DNA of 64,000 nt from Curtobacterium ammoniigenes NBRC 101786 (GCF_001571045.1 NZ_BCSV01000001.1:496001-560000), one strand, 5' to 3'. Counted from the first letter of the stretch, positions 1 to 9,597 are shown. Program-made: numbers and translations. The notes: generated by a model from the sequence alone, not told the origin.

Positions 1-1
1 C

Positions 2-1351
2 CCGGATCTCAAGGACCGCGTGGCGATCTACGACGGGCCGGATTCCTTCGAGGAGTTCCGGATCAACGAGCAGGTCGAGAAGGCGCTCGATCGAAAGGTC
101 TGGCTGCCGTCCGGGGGGTCGCTCGTCATCGACCGCACCGAGGCGATGACGGTGATCGACGTCAACACCGGGAAGTTCGTCGGCTCCGGCGGCAACCTCG
201 AGGAGACCGTCACCAAGAACAACCTCGAGGCCGCTGAGGAGATCGTCCGGCAGCTTCGGCTCCGCGACATCGGGGGCATCATCGTCGTCGACTTCATCGA
301 CATGGTGCTCGAGACCAACCGGGATCTCGTGCTCCGCCGTCTGGTTGAGTGCCTGAGCCGCGACCGCACCAAGCACCAGGTCGCCGAGGTCACCTCGCTC
401 GGTCTCGTGCAGATGACTCGCAAGAAGATCGGCGTCGGTCTGCAGGAGTCGATCAACGAACTCGCCGGCAAGGGTGTCGAGCAGCAGGATGCCGCCCAGC
501 GGTCCGGTCGGAGTCGAAAGCCGCGCGGCGGCAACGGGAACGGCGGCTCTGCGAACGGTGGGGGAGCCTCCCACGCGCACCAGATCACCGACGACGTGAA
601 GAACGCTCTCTCGCGCATTGCCGCGTCGACTGTGGTGCACCACGCCGATGCCCCGACCTCTGCCACGAGCGTGGAGCCGGGAGACGTCGACGACGTCGCC
701 CCGCTTGCGACCCCGCCGGCAAGCGCTGACCTTGAGGCCGCCGACAACGCCGACGAGCCCACCGCAGACCGGAACGGAGCCTCGAGCGGCCGGTCCGGAC
801 GGCGGAGGAGCCGGCGCGCCTCGCGTACGACGGTGGCGCTGCCGACCGCTTCGCCCGACACGACGCCCGCGCAGACGAGCGATGTCGATGCGGGCGCACC
901 CCGGCTGCAAACGCCTGATGACCCGAACGGGAGCGCCGCGAGCGGCGACCCGGCGCAGCCCGTGGCAGGCTTCCGGGCCGAGGCGGGCGACCGCGGACCA
1001 TCCGCCGTGCAGTCAGGCGCCAGCGAGGCCGAGCACGCGCCGCACGAGGAGCGCGGAACCGCGTCGGCGAGCGCCGGTTCTCGACGGGTCTCGACGAGCG
1101 CGCCCGTGGCTGCCGAAGGACCGGTCGCGATCCTCGATCTCCCGATCGCCGCGACGAAGCGTGTGGCACCCCGCGTCAGCAGCGAGGCTGCCGAGTCGCT
1201 GCTCGACTCCGTGCTGCAGGCGCTCCCGGAGCCGAAGCAACCGGGGCAGGGGCGGAACCGCTCGCGCCGCGTCAGCTCGGGCACCGTCGTGACCCCGACG
1301 AGCCGCGATGGCGCGGGCGAGGATGGTCTCATCGTCGACGGCACCGAATAG
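2..1351 (+). CDS. rne: Ribonuclease E/G family endoribonuclease, C-terminal part (5' end outside window)
   Basis: The reading frame is open from base 2, so the start and the S1 domain lie upstream of the window. The visible 449 residues begin in the catalytic domain. The two metal-binding aspartates of the family sit in VIDVNTG and VVDFIDM, joined by NLEAAEEIVRQLRLRD, and TSLGLVQMTRKK follows. The known role is single-strand endonucleolytic cleavage in rRNA processing and mRNA decay. The last ~280 residues are low-complexity, rich in Ala/Pro/Asp with Arg-rich patches (GRRRSRRAS, GRNRSRRVSS), the kind of disordered tail that contacts RNA or partners. No classical CPxCxG zinc link is visible. 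It is followed by the ribosomal protein operon, the usual actinobacterial neighbourhood. Symbol assigned by family; rng is the alternative name. Confidence 0.93.
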   Translation, partial: PDLKDRVAIYDGPDSFEEFRINEQVEKALDRKVWLPSGGSLVIDRTEAMTVIDVNTGKFVGSGGNLEETVTKNNLEAAEEIVRQLRLRDIGGIIVVDFIDMVLETNRDLVLRRLVECLSRDRTKHQVAEVTSLGLVQMTRKKIGVGLQESINELAGKGVEQQDAAQRSGRSRKPRGGNGNGGSANGGGASHAHQITDDVKNALSRIAASTVVHHADAPTSATSVEPGDVDDVAPLATPPASADLEAADNADEPTADRNGASSGRSGRRRSRRASRTTVALPTASPDTTPAQTSDVDAGAPRLQTPDDPNGSAASGDPAQPVAGFRAEAGDRGPSAVQSGASEAEHAPHEERGTASASAGSRRVSTSAPVAAEGPVAILDLPIAATKRVAPRVSSEAAESLLDSVLQALPEPKQPGQGRNRSRRVSSGTVVTPTSRDGAGEDGLIVDGTE

Positions 1352-1413
1352 GCGCCGCGACTCGCTAGCGTTGTGGTCGCGACGCTGTCGCGCGGAGAGT
1401 CCAGGAGGCTATC

Positions 1414-2229
1414 GTGTCGAACCCGATGTATGGAGCGGGGCGCGGTCTCGGACCGCAACGCCCTCCGAGCAGCGGCCACGAGGGACCCGGTCCCAGGGTG
1501 CTGCACGGGAGTCGCCCGACCGCGCTGACGTTGCTGAGTGCCGGCATCGCGGTGGTGTCCCTCATCGCCGTGATGTTCCTGTCGTCGCTCATGTACCTGC
1601 TCGGCGTCATGAGCTACCAGCCGGCGGGGCAGGCTGACTCCACCGGCGACGTCCCGCTCCGGGACTTCGTCGACGGCTGGTTGACGACGCCGTTCATGTT
1701 CTACGTCGGCGCGTTTGCGGTGTTCGTGTTCCTCGCGCCGATCGTGGCGCGGCTGTCGGTGCGGACGCTCGTGCTTCGGGCGGTGCTGGCCGGAGCGGGC
1801 GGGACGATCCTGCTCGCGGTGCTGGGCGTGTTCACCGGGTTCACCAACGATGTGCGCAACAGCGACGCGAGCTACATCTGGACCGACGTCGTGACGACGC
1901 CGCTGTGGCTCGGGACCGAGTGCACCGCGATCCTCGTCGCGGGCGCCGTCTTCGCGTGGTTGCTGCTCGGGAGGCTCGCATCCGGTCGCCCTGGCGGGTG
2001 GCCGTCCGACGCCTCCCGCGTCCCACAGCCCGCCTGGATGCCGCAGTCGCGGGCGCAGCAGCCGCCGGCGACCAACGCATGGCATCAGGGCGCCCCGGTT
2101 CCGGCCCAGTGGGAGCGCAGCCCGCGCCCCTGGCAGGACGGGAGCGCCGCGGAGTGGGAGCAGCCACAGCCTGGCGGCGAGCCGTGGCAGCCGGCCGAGC
2201 AGCGGCCGGACGAACGCTCGACGCACTAA
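1414..2229 (+). CDS. Membrane protein with Pro/Trp/Gln-rich C-terminal tail, function unknown
   Basis: This is a 271-residue protein starting at a GTG preceded by CCAGGAGG at 1401-1408. Four hydrophobic segments are visible at roughly residues 38-62, 93-112, 120-140 and 170-190. A polar C-terminal tail of about 70 residues follows, rich in Pro, Gln, Trp and Ala. I recognise no family and assign no function. It lies 62 bp after the RNase E/G gene. Its stop codon overlaps that of the convergent gene on the other strand by four bases, so no room is left for a terminator there. Confidence 0.8.
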   Translation: MSNPMYGAGRGLGPQRPPSSGHEGPGPRVLHGSRPTALTLLSAGIAVVSLIAVMFLSSLMYLLGVMSYQPAGQADSTGDVPLRDFVDGWLTTPFMFYVGAFAVFVFLAPIVARLSVRTLVLRAVLAGAGGTILLAVLGVFTGFTNDVRNSDASYIWTDVVTTPLWLGTECTAILVAGAVFAWLLLGRLASGRPGGWPSDASRVPQPAWMPQSRAQQPPATNAWHQGAPVPAQWERSPRPWQDGSAAEWEQPQPGGEPWQPAEQRPDERSTH

Positions 2230-2516
2230 GGCGCCGAGACACCCTTCGGGCGGCGCTTGTCGCGCTGTGGCACACGGAGGCCGCTCCGGATCAATCGCAG
2301 CACGAGATCCCGACCCGGGACCGGTGTCGCGCCGAGGGCGACGAGGTCGTCATACCGGGATACGGGCACGTCGTAGTGGTCATGGTCGAACGCGCGCCGG
2401 CTGAGGCCGGCCCTGTCCGCGAAGGCGTGCAACTCCGCGTAGGAGTGGTCGCTCACGAGGTGGGACCAGACCGTGTCGTGCGCCGGCCACGTCGGAGGGT
2501 CGATGAGCACGGTCAC
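2226..2516 (-). CDS. DUF4031 domain protein
   Basis: The 96-residue product matches the small actinobacterial DUF4031 family from start to end: it opens with VTVLIDPPTWPAHDTVWSHL and contains SYAELHAFADRAG, FDHDHYDVP and RYDDLVALGA. The frame is open further upstream, but GTG at 2516 is chosen because family similarity begins there and GGAG lies about six bases before it. Function is unknown; the conserved His/Asp/Trp residues suggest an enzyme or metal-binding role, which is inference only. It is divergent from rplU, with the rplU promoter and leader lying between. Confidence 0.85.
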   Translation of the reverse strand: MTVLIDPPTWPAHDTVWSHLVSDHSYAELHAFADRAGLSRRAFDHDHYDVPVSRYDDLVALGATPVPGRDLVLRLIRSGLRVPQRDKRRPKGVSAP

Positions 2517-2611
2517 GCTCCGATCGTACGATGGGAAGCGGTCGACGCTCGATGCGCGCGGCTCCGCGCGCTCGACGTCGATGAAGGCGGAGGTCACGGA
2601 TGTCGCTGCGT

Positions 2612-2641
2612 TTGACCGGACCTATGCGCATCGACTATTCT
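2612..2641 (+). promoter_or_regulatory. Promoter of the rplU-rpmA transcript
   Basis: A TTGACC hexamer at 2612-2617 and a TATTCT hexamer at 2636-2641 are separated by 18 bases, a good match to the principal sigma factor consensus. Transcription from here would leave an untranslated leader of about 115 bases before rplU. Confidence 0.55.
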
Positions 2642-2654
2642 CGACCCCTGGTGT

Positions 2655-2687
2655 CTGCGGGCGTTTGTGCCCGCTCGCCGCAGCTCC
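2655..2687 (+). promoter_or_regulatory. Structured leader hairpin before rplU
   Basis: In the rplU leader, GCGGGC at 2657-2662 can pair perfectly with GCCCGC at 2669-2674 around a six-base loop. An alternative pairing uses CTGCGG near 2655 with CCGCAG near 2677. The two are mutually exclusive, which is the kind of arrangement used in ribosomal-protein leaders. No L21 binding evidence is available here. Confidence 0.35.
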
Positions 2688-2762
2688 CGGGGCAACCGTG
2701 GCGGCCGGCGAATCGAGATGCCCGAGCTTTCACCTCATTTCAGAGCATGTAAGGAACACCAC

Positions 2763-3071
2763 GTGGTTTACGCAGTAGTGCGCGCCGGCGGCCGACAGGA
2801 GAAGGTCGAGGTCGGCTCGATCCTCACCATCGACCGCATCAAGGCGGACGACAAGGGCACCATCACGCTCGCCCCGGTGCTCCTCGTGGACGGCGACAAG
2901 GTGACCTCCGCCGCCAGCGATCTCGCCGGCGTGACCGTGACCGCCGAGGTGCTCGGTGACCTCCGCGGCCCGAAGATCGTCATCCAGAAGTTCAAGAACA
3001 AGACCGGCTACCGCAAGCGCCAGGGCCACCGCTCGGAGCTCACGCGGGTCAAGGTCACGAAGATCGCGTAA
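2763..3071 (+). CDS. rplU: 50S ribosomal protein L21
   Basis: The 102-residue product reads [19 protein letters not shown] at its start, the canonical L21 opening, and ends with [17 protein letters not shown] basic sequence ([16 protein letters not shown]). GTG at 2763 is taken as the start although the frame is open upstream, because L21 proteins begin exactly here and AAGGA precedes it. L21 binds 23S rRNA in the large subunit and depends on L20 for assembly. rpmA follows 15 bases after the stop, so the two are surely co-transcribed. Confidence 0.97.
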   Translation: MVYAVVRAGGRQEKVEVGSILTIDRIKADDKGTITLAPVLLVDGDKVTSAASDLAGVTVTAEVLGDLRGPKIVIQKFKNKTGYRKRQGHRSELTRVKVTKIA

Positions 3072-3086
3072 GGCAGGAGTCGACAG

Positions 3087-3338
3087 ATGGCACACAAGAA
3101 GGGTGCGAGTTCCACTCGCAACGGTCGTGACTCGAACGCGCAGCGCCTCGGCGTCAAGCGCTTCGGCGGCGAGGTCGTGAACGCCGGCGAGATCATCGTT
3201 CGTCAGCGCGGCACGCACTTCCACCCCGGCGCCAACGTCGGCCGTGGTGGCGACGACACCCTGTTCGCGCTCGCCGCGGGCTCGGTCGAGTTCGGCACGA
3301 AGGGCGGCCGTCGCGTCGTCAACATCGTGAACGCCTGA
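3087..3338 (+). CDS. rpmA: 50S ribosomal protein L27
   Basis: The 83-residue product opens with [20 protein letters not shown] and continues with [18 protein letters not shown], the L27 signature. The N-terminal tail reaches the peptidyl-transferase centre in bacterial ribosomes. The protein begins directly at MAHKKG, without the cleavable N-terminal extension found in Firmicutes. AGGCAGGAG lies before the ATG. A strong hairpin follows the gene. Confidence 0.98.
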   Translation: MAHKKGASSTRNGRDSNAQRLGVKRFGGEVVNAGEIIVRQRGTHFHPGANVGRGGDDTLFALAAGSVEFGTKGGRRVVNIVNA

Positions 3339-3371
3339 TCCACTCGGACAGCGACCAACAGCATCACATTC

Positions 3372-3408
3372 CGAAGGAGGGGCAGGCTTCGTGCCTGCCC
3401 CTCCTTCG
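3372..3408 (+). terminator. Strong hairpin between rpmA and obgE
   Basis: CGAAGGAGGGGCAGGC at 3372-3387 is a perfect 16-base inverted repeat with 3393-3408, around the five-base loop TTCGT. No U-tract follows, as is common for actinobacterial terminators. It may end or attenuate the ribosomal protein transcript before obgE, whose start is only 25 bases downstream. Confidence 0.7.
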
Positions 3409-3433
3409 CATTGCAAGGAAGAGGCACCCGCAC

Positions 3434-4969
3434 ATGGCGACCTTCGTCGACCACGTCACCCTGCATCTCACCGCGGGGAACGGTGGCAACGGCTGCGTCT
3501 CCGTGCGGCGGGAGAAGTTCAAGCCGCTCGCCGGACCGGACGGCGGCAACGGCGGGGACGGCGGCGACATCGTGCTCGTCGCGGACCCGCAGGTCACAAC
3601 GCTGCTCGGGTATCACCGGTCGCCGCACCGTTCGAGCAAGAACGGCCAGCCCGGCATGGGCGATATGCGCAGCGGCATCAGCGGTGAGACCCTCGAGCTG
3701 CCCGTGCCGGTCGGCACCGTCGTCTACGGCGACGACGACAGCGTCCTTGCGGACATGACAGAGCCGGGCATGCGCGTCGTCGTCGCGCAGGGCGGCCAGG
3801 GCGGTCTGGGCAACGCGGCACTCGCAACGACGAAGCGCAAGGCTCCCGGCTTCGCGCTGCTCGGCACGCCGGGCTGGACCGGAGATGTCCGACTCGAGCT
3901 GAAGACGATGGCGGACGTTGCCTTCGTGGGGTTCCCGTCCGCCGGGAAGTCGTCCCTCATCGCCGCGATCTCCGCTGCGAAGCCGAAGATCGCGGATTAC
4001 CCGTTCACGACGCTCACGCCGAATCTCGGTGTCGTCGAGTCCGGCAGCGTCCGGTTCACCGTGGCCGACGTGCCTGGTCTGATCGAAGGAGCATCTGCCG
4101 GTAAAGGGCTCGGCCTGGAGTTCCTCCGGCACGTCGAACGCTGCTCCGCACTGCTGCACGTGATCGACTGTGCGACCCTCGAGCCGGGCCGGGATCCGAT
4201 CAGCGACCTCGACGTCATCCTCGGTGAGCTCGGAACCTACCCGGTGCCCGACGGTCAGCTCCCACTGCTGGAACGCCCGCAGCTCGTCGCGCTGAACAAG
4301 GTCGATGTGCCCGATGCCGCGGAGCTCGCGGCGTTCGTCACTCCGGAACTCGAAGCCCGCGGGTACCGCGTGTTCCCCATCTCGACCGCGTCGCACCAGG
4401 GGCTGCGCGAGCTGACCTTCGCGCTCGCGGACATCGTCGCGGACGCCCGTACCGTCGCGGCTGCCGAGCCGGCAGCGCCGCGCATCGTGCTCCGGCCGAA
4501 GGCGGTCGACGCCGCGCCGTTCACGGTTCGCGCCGAAGGCGGCGACGAGCACCGTTTCTACCGGATTCGCGGATCCAAGCCGGAGCGGTGGGTGCAGCAG
4601 ACCGATTTCACGAACGACGAAGCCGTCGGCTATCTCGCGGACCGGCTCGCGCGCCTCGGCGTCGAAGACGAGCTGTTCCGTGCGGGTGCTGTCGCGGGTT
4701 CCACGGTCGTCATCGGCGGCGACGGGGGCATGGTGTTCGACTGGGAGCCGACCCTGACCTCCACGGCCGAGCTGATCACGAGCGCGCGGGGGACTGACTC
4801 CCGCCTCGACACCAACCGCCGCGCAACGCGCGCGGAGCGTCGTGCCGACTACTTCGAGCGGATGGACGCGAAGGCGGAGGCGCGCGCGGAGCTCGAGCGT
4901 GAACGCCTCGCGGGACTGTGGGCGGATGAGGACGACGCTGCTCCCGCCGACGAATCGAAGGAGCAGTAG
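3434..4969 (+). CDS. obgE: GTPase Obg, ribosome assembly and stress GTPase
   Basis: This 511-residue protein has the three Obg domains in order. A glycine-rich OBG fold (about residues 1-157) carries [15 protein letters not shown] and GGQGGLGN. The G domain has P-loop GFPSAGKSS at 166-174, switch motif DVPGL near 212 and NKVD near 287. An OCT domain occupies about residues 345-430, followed by a charged tail ([20 protein letters not shown]). Obg proteins act in 50S subunit maturation and (p)ppGpp-linked growth control. A weak AAGGAAGAGG lies upstream of the ATG. The stop is three bases before the proB GTG, so proB is translationally linked. Confidence 0.97.
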   Translation: MATFVDHVTLHLTAGNGGNGCVSVRREKFKPLAGPDGGNGGDGGDIVLVADPQVTTLLGYHRSPHRSSKNGQPGMGDMRSGISGETLELPVPVGTVVYGDDDSVLADMTEPGMRVVVAQGGQGGLGNAALATTKRKAPGFALLGTPGWTGDVRLELKTMADVAFVGFPSAGKSSLIAAISAAKPKIADYPFTTLTPNLGVVESGSVRFTVADVPGLIEGASAGKGLGLEFLRHVERCSALLHVIDCATLEPGRDPISDLDVILGELGTYPVPDGQLPLLERPQLVALNKVDVPDAAELAAFVTPELEARGYRVFPISTASHQGLRELTFALADIVADARTVAAAEPAAPRIVLRPKAVDAAPFTVRAEGGDEHRFYRIRGSKPERWVQQTDFTNDEAVGYLADRLARLGVEDELFRAGAVAGSTVVIGGDGGMVFDWEPTLTSTAELITSARGTDSRLDTNRRATRAERRADYFERMDAKAEARAELERERLAGLWADEDDAAPADESKEQ

Positions 4970-4972
4970 CAC

Positions 4973-5833
4973 GTGGATGCGCCCGTTCCCTCGTCGCAAC
5001 TCGGCGCGGTGTCGTCCCGATCGGACCTTCCCCGCGCCCGACGCCTCGTTGTGAAGGTCGGGTCATCGTCCGTCAGCGGTGCGAACGTCGGCCAGATCGA
5101 ACCCCTCACCGACGCGCTGGCCGCGGCGTGGGCGCGTGGCACCGAGGTCGTGCTCGTCTCGTCCGGCGCGATCGCGACCGGGTTCCCGGTGCTCGGACTC
5201 GCGGACCGACCGGACGATCTCGCCACCCAGCAGGCCGCGGCCGCCGCGGGCCAGAATCTCCTGATGTTCCGGTACCAGCAGAGCCTGGACCGGCACGGGA
5301 TCGTGGCGGCCCAGATCCTGCTGACGGCGTCGGACATGCAGCGACCGGGCCACCGGGAGAACGCCCAGCGCGCCATCGACCGACTGCTTGAGCTCCGGGT
5401 GCTCCCGATCGTCAACGAGAACGACACCGTCGCCACGCATGAGATCCGATTCGGCGACAACGATCGGCTTGCAGCGCTCGTGGCGCGCCTCATCAGGGCC
5501 GATGCGCTCGTGCTGCTGTCCGACGTGGATGCCCTGTACACCCGCCCTCCGCACGAGCCGGGTGCGACGCGAATCGATGCCGTTCCGTTCGGCGACGCGA
5601 TGGAGGGCATCACATTCGGCTCGATCGGCGCAGCCGGAGTCGGTACCGGCGGCGCAGCGACGAAGGTCGCCGCGGCGCGCGTCGCCGCTGAGGGAGGCAC
5701 GTCGGTTCTCGTGACCGCCACCGGTCTCGTCGCCGACGCGCTCGCGGGTGCGGAGGTGGGCACCTGGTTTCGTGCGGCGGAAGGCGCGGCTGCCCCGAGC
5801 CTCCAGAGCGAGCGCGCAGAAGCGACGCCGTAA
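4973..5833 (+). CDS. proB: Glutamate 5-kinase (short form without PUA domain)
   Basis: The 286-residue product catalyses the ATP-dependent first step of proline biosynthesis. The amino-acid kinase fold shows VKVGSSSVSG near the N-terminus, VSSGAIATG, NENDTVATHEIRFGDND and LLSDVDALYT. The protein ends after the kinase domain; the C-terminal PUA domain of the ~367-residue E. coli type is absent. The GTG start lies three bases after the obgE stop, and AAGGAG inside the obgE end serves as ribosome binding site. proA follows 51 bases later from its own promoter. Confidence 0.95.
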   Translation: MDAPVPSSQLGAVSSRSDLPRARRLVVKVGSSSVSGANVGQIEPLTDALAAAWARGTEVVLVSSGAIATGFPVLGLADRPDDLATQQAAAAAGQNLLMFRYQQSLDRHGIVAAQILLTASDMQRPGHRENAQRAIDRLLELRVLPIVNENDTVATHEIRFGDNDRLAALVARLIRADALVLLSDVDALYTRPPHEPGATRIDAVPFGDAMEGITFGSIGAAGVGTGGAATKVAAARVAAEGGTSVLVTATGLVADALAGAEVGTWFRAAEGAAAPSLQSERAEATP

Positions 5834-5872
5834 CCGGCGGACTTCGGCGCCAGGGTTCGGACTGTCCCGACC

Positions 5873-5878
5873 TACAAT
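5873..5878 (+). promoter_or_regulatory. -10 element of a probable leaderless proA promoter
   Basis: TACAAT lies exactly six bases before the proA ATG, so transcription would start at or next to the first codon. No ribosome binding site is visible between them. Confidence 0.6.
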
Positions 5879-5884
5879 CGGTCC

Positions 5885-7147
5885 ATGTCGCTGACCGTCG
5901 TGCCCACGCTCGCCGACCGCCTGGTCGCCGCTCGCACCGCGTCGCTGCCGCTCGCCACCGCGACCACCCGCACGAAGGATGCGGCGTTGCGCGCGATCGC
6001 CGCCGCGCTGGTCGCCGAGACCGATGCGATCCTCGCCGCGAACGGGGCAGACCTCGAGCGGGGCGAACGTGACGCGCTGTCTGCGGGCCTCCTGGACCGG
6101 CTGCGTCTCGACCGCGCGCGTGTCGAAGCGCTCGCTGCGGCGGTCGAGCATGTGACGCAGCTCGCGGACCCGGTGGGGGAGACCGTCCGCGGATCGGTGC
6201 TGCCGAACGGACTGCACCTCACGCAGGTCCGCGTGCCGTTCGGCGTCGTCGGCGCCATTTATGAGGCGCGGCCGAACGTCACGGTCGATATCGCTGCGCT
6301 GGCGCTGAAGAGCGGAAACGCGGTGGTGCTGCGCGGCGGATCTGCCGCATCCGAGACCAACGCGGTGCTCGTCGACGTCCTCCAGACCGCGATCGAGTCG
6401 GTCGGGCTGCCCGGGGCCGCTGTGCAGACCATCGACGAGTTCGGACGTGACGGGGCGACGGAGCTCATGCGGGCCCGCGGTCTCGTCGATGTGCTGATCC
6501 CGCGGGGGAGCGCAGCGCTCATCCAGGCGGTGGTCACCGAGGCGCAGGTGCCCGTGATCGAGACCGGCGCCGGCGTCGTCCACGTCTTCCTCGATGCTTC
6601 GGCCCGACTGGAGTGGGCGCTCGACATCGTCCTCAACAGCAAGGTCCAGCGGCCGAGCGTGTGCAACGCTCTCGAGACGCTGCTCGTGCACGAATCGGCG
6701 GCGGCGCGGCTCCTCCCGCCGATTGCCGACCGACTTCGGGAGGCCGGGGCCACTATCCGAGGGGACGCCGCCACCCGCGCGCTCGTCCCGGACGCGGTCC
6801 CGGTGACCGAGGAGGACTACGCCACCGAGTCGATGGCGCTCGATCTGTCGATCCGGGTCGTGCCGGACATCGACACGGCGATCGCGCACATCGCACAATG
6901 GTCCACGCATCACACCGAGTCGATCGTGACGGACGACCTCGCCGCAGCCGAGCGATTCGTCGCCGAGGTCGACTCCGCTGTCGTCGCGGTCAACGCGTCG
7001 ACGCGGTTCACGGACGGCGGCGAGTTCGGCTTCGGCGCGGAAGTCGGTATCTCGACGCAGAAGCTGCATGCGCGGGGGCCGATGGGCCTCCCGGAACTCA
7101 CGAGCACGAAGTGGATCGTGCGCGGACAGGGGCATGTCCGCAGCTGA
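5885..7147 (+). CDS. proA: Gamma-glutamyl phosphate reductase
   Basis: The 420-residue product reduces glutamyl-5-phosphate to glutamate semialdehyde with NADPH, the second step of proline biosynthesis. Aldehyde-dehydrogenase-fold motifs are clear: GVVGAIYEARPNVTVDIAAL, RGGSAASETN, and RPSVCNALETLLVH, which contains the catalytic cysteine. The C-terminus has TRFTDGGEFGFGAEVGIST. It follows proB in the usual order but appears to have its own promoter. Length and motifs match the family fully. Confidence 0.97.
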   Translation: MSLTVVPTLADRLVAARTASLPLATATTRTKDAALRAIAAALVAETDAILAANGADLERGERDALSAGLLDRLRLDRARVEALAAAVEHVTQLADPVGETVRGSVLPNGLHLTQVRVPFGVVGAIYEARPNVTVDIAALALKSGNAVVLRGGSAASETNAVLVDVLQTAIESVGLPGAAVQTIDEFGRDGATELMRARGLVDVLIPRGSAALIQAVVTEAQVPVIETGAGVVHVFLDASARLEWALDIVLNSKVQRPSVCNALETLLVHESAAARLLPPIADRLREAGATIRGDAATRALVPDAVPVTEEDYATESMALDLSIRVVPDIDTAIAHIAQWSTHHTESIVTDDLAAAERFVAEVDSAVVAVNASTRFTDGGEFGFGAEVGISTQKLHARGPMGLPELTSTKWIVRGQGHVRS

Positions 7148-7172
7148 TCCGCTCTCCGACCCGCCGAGCGGA
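7148..7172 (+). terminator. Possible weak hairpin after proA
   Basis: TCCGCTC at 7148-7154 pairs with GAGCGGA at 7166-7172 around an 11-base loop, immediately after the proA stop codon. It is short, so a terminator role is uncertain. Confidence 0.3.
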
Positions 7173-7256
7173 GCCCGCTGTGGACTCGGCTCGCCCCGCG
7201 ACGCCAGGTGACTACACTTGGGGGCTGTCCCACCCGAACCGATCGGAGTCCGCTCG

Positions 7257-7454
7257 ATGCTCATCCTCGCCGAGACGCAAGTGCCGCTCGCCATCCCCGG
7301 GATCCTCTTCCCGATCATCGCCGGTGTGGTGTTCACGCTGCTCGGGTTCGTGACCTGGAGCTTCCGTGATGTCGCGTACCGACACAGCCAGCGCTTCGAA
7401 GCGACCCGGACGAACGAGACCGGCGTCGACGAGTTCGGGCACGTCAAGCACTGA
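7257..7454 (+). CDS. Small single-pass membrane protein, function unknown
   Basis: This is a 65-residue protein with one hydrophobic segment at about residues 11-32 ([20 protein letters not shown]), followed by a polar tail of about 33 residues. The ATG at 7257 is preferred to upstream starts because GATCGGAG precedes it at suitable spacing. TACACT at 7213-7218 is a possible -10 element. It lies 11 bases before nadD, so the two probably share a transcript. Small membrane proteins are common at this position in related actinobacteria, but I know no function. Confidence 0.7.
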   Translation: MLILAETQVPLAIPGILFPIIAGVVFTLLGFVTWSFRDVAYRHSQRFEATRTNETGVDEFGHVKH

Positions 7455-7465
7455 CGACCGGCCCG

Positions 7466-8065
7466 ATGCTTGAAAGCACGGGACGACCGCGCATCGGGGT
7501 GATGGGCGGAACATTCGACCCGATCCATCACGGTCACCTGGTCGCGGCGAGCGAGGTCGCGACGTCATTCGGTCTCGACGAGGTGATCTTCGTCCCCACC
7601 GGTCAGCCCTACATGAAGTCGAGCGTGTCCGACGCCGAGCACCGGTACCTGATGACCGTCATCGCAACGGCCGCGAACCCGTCCTTCACGGTGAGCCGCG
7701 TCGACATCGATCGACCCGGTCCGACGTACACGATCGACACGCTTCGCGATCTCCGTGCGGCTCGCCCCGACGCCCAGTTCGTGTTCATCTCCGGAGCCGA
7801 CGCGGTGGCGCAGATCCTCGACTGGAAGGACCACGGCGAGCTCTGGGATCTCGCGCACTTCGTCGCTGTGACTCGACCGGGACATTCCCTGTCCGTTACC
7901 GGATTGCCGGAGCGGGACGTAAGCTTGCTCGAGGTCCCTGCGCTGGCGATCTCGTCGACAGACTGCCGCGATCGGGTGCGTCGCGGATTCCCTGTCTGGT
8001 ATCTGGTCCCCGATGGCGTGGTCCAGTACATCTCCAAGCATCACCTGTACCGGAGCGTTGCATGA
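7466..8065 (+). CDS. nadD: Nicotinate-nucleotide adenylyltransferase
   Basis: The 199-residue product has the nucleotidyltransferase signature [12 protein letters not shown] at its N-terminus, with the HxGH motif that binds ATP phosphates, and the C-terminal [13 protein letters not shown] motif. It adenylates nicotinate mononucleotide in NAD biosynthesis. The next gene starts inside the nadD stop (ATGA), so the two are translationally coupled. The order nadD - membrane protein - rsfS is typical of actinobacteria. Confidence 0.96.
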   Translation: MLESTGRPRIGVMGGTFDPIHHGHLVAASEVATSFGLDEVIFVPTGQPYMKSSVSDAEHRYLMTVIATAANPSFTVSRVDIDRPGPTYTIDTLRDLRAARPDAQFVFISGADAVAQILDWKDHGELWDLAHFVAVTRPGHSLSVTGLPERDVSLLEVPALAISSTDCRDRVRRGFPVWYLVPDGVVQYISKHHLYRSVA

Positions 8066-9597
8066 GTTCTGACGCGCAGCCGCCATTGACGCGGCGCCAG
8101 CTGCGAGAGCGCGAGCGCGCGTCCGGAGGTCACCCCGGAACGCCCGACGAACTGCTGGCAGCACCGCCGAGTCCGGCCGCGGACGAGCCGTCCGATTTCG
8201 GTCTCCCGCGTCGCCGACCCGGCTCGCACGCGGCGGCCGTCGCGCCGCGCGATGTGGCGCCACCCGCGCAATCCGGGTCAGCTCCGCTGGCGCCGCCGAA
8301 CCCCGACGTGACGAGCCCCGAGTCGCCTGCACGCCCGGCGGTCTCTCCGTCGGATGCCCTCCCCGCGTCTGCGACCGAGATCGTTCCCGGCACGGGCATG
8401 ACCCGGCGTGAGTTGCGAGCGCTCCGCCAGGCGCAGGAGCAGTCGATGCAGCCCGTCCCGCTTCGCGCGCCGCAATCCTCAGAAGACGACCGCACCGTCG
8501 CGGACGTTCTCGGATCGGTCGCTGCGCTCGACGACACCCAGCCCGGTCGGCTGTCGTTTGCAGGCGCGGCGCAGGCGCAGCGCGCCTCCGGCGAGGCCGC
8601 TGGCCCGCAGCGCGCCTCCGCCGCAGCGCCGGACGTGCCGATCACGCCCGAGCTGCTGGAAGCGATCGTTCCGCTCGACGAGGAGCCCGCGCCCGACTCC
8701 GGCGCGATCCACCAGGCCGTTGCCGCTGACAGTGCGCCCGAGGCGGTCGAGACCCTGGAGCAGGCCGCCGCCGAGGCCGAGGAACCACGTCGGCACCGAT
8801 CGACGTGGGCCCCACCCGCCGGCGACGAAGTGTCGTCGGGCGTCGACGCAGGAGATGCGGCGGATGCATCCGCGGACGAAGGCCTTGCGTCGGACTCGCC
8901 GGTTGTGTCGGATTCACCCGGTCCGTCAGTTGAGCCCGTCGTGAACCGTGACCTCGGCGGATTTACCGGCGCCCCTGCAGCGGGCGGTGCGCCCCGGGTC
9001 GGTTTGGCGACAGAGCCGAATGCCGGAACGCGCGCGCACGCGGAACAAGCGTTCTCGGATCCGGCCCCTTCGCGCCCGGCGACCGCACGCCCGACCCCCT
9101 CGCGCCCGGCGACGGGTTCGTCCTTCGGGGTGCGGTCTGGACACTGGAGTCTTCAGAGCGAGCAGGGCGATGCCGAGATCCACGACACCGACACCGGTGT
9201 TCGCCGCGTCGCAGAAATGCAGACCAGCGCGCTCATCCTCCCGAACACGCCGCTCAGCGACGTCACCGGGGCGCTCAATGCAACCGGTGAAGTGATCATC
9301 ACCGGCTCCATCGATCTTCCGAAGTCGCTGTCGTCGACCGGGTCGCACCGCCCGATCGACGGAGCGGAAGTCGACCGGCTGCTCGAACAGCAGGACGAGA
9401 TCCCGACGCCCGACGCCAGCCCGGTCCGGGCGAGCAGGGCGGTATCGAGCCACACATCGACACGCGCGGTTGTTCTCGCTGCAGCGAAGCCGAAGGAGTC
9501 GCGCGGGCCCATCATCCTCGCCGTGAGCGCTGCGACCGCCGCGGTGGCCGCGGTGGCAGCGATCGTCGTCGCCGGGTTCGCGCTCCACTTCTTCTGA
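8062..9597 (+). CDS. Large disordered protein with one C-terminal membrane segment
   Basis: This 511-residue protein has three visible parts. A basic N-terminus ([15 protein letters not shown]) is followed by a second [17 protein letters not shown] segment near residue 113. A long Ala/Pro/Asp/Glu-rich region probably lacks fold. A more conserved-looking segment ([20 protein letters not shown]) near residues 410-435 precedes a single transmembrane helix at the extreme C-terminus ([20 protein letters not shown]). The start overlaps the nadD stop by four bases. The layout suggests a tail-anchored protein with a large cytoplasmic part. I do not recognise a characterised family. Confidence 0.8.
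   Translation: MSSDAQPPLTRRQLRERERASGGHPGTPDELLAAPPSPAADEPSDFGLPRRRPGSHAAAVAPRDVAPPAQSGSAPLAPPNPDVTSPESPARPAVSPSDALPASATEIVPGTGMTRRELRALRQAQEQSMQPVPLRAPQSSEDDRTVADVLGSVAALDDTQPGRLSFAGAAQAQRASGEAAGPQRASAAAPDVPITPELLEAIVPLDEEPAPDSGAIHQAVAADSAPEAVETLEQAAAEAEEPRRHRSTWAPPAGDEVSSGVDAGDAADASADEGLASDSPVVSDSPGPSVEPVVNRDLGGFTGAPAAGGAPRVGLATEPNAGTRAHAEQAFSDPAPSRPATARPTPSRPATGSSFGVRSGHWSLQSEQGDAEIHDTDTGVRRVAEMQTSALILPNTPLSDVTGALNATGEVIITGSIDLPKSLSSTGSHRPIDGAEVDRLLEQQDEIPTPDASPVRASRAVSSHTSTRAVVLAAAKPKESRGPIILAVSAATAAVAAVAAIVVAGFALHFF

Noticed and set aside
28..2226. Long open frame antisense to RNase E/G and the membrane protein
   Set aside because: Product is Arg/Ser/Pro-rich low complexity with no domain; it mirrors the codon bias of the real genes on the other strand, as expected in high-GC DNA.
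5063..7537. 824-codon open frame antisense to proB-proA
   Set aside because: Covers two unmistakable proline genes on the opposite strand; product has no recognisable motif.
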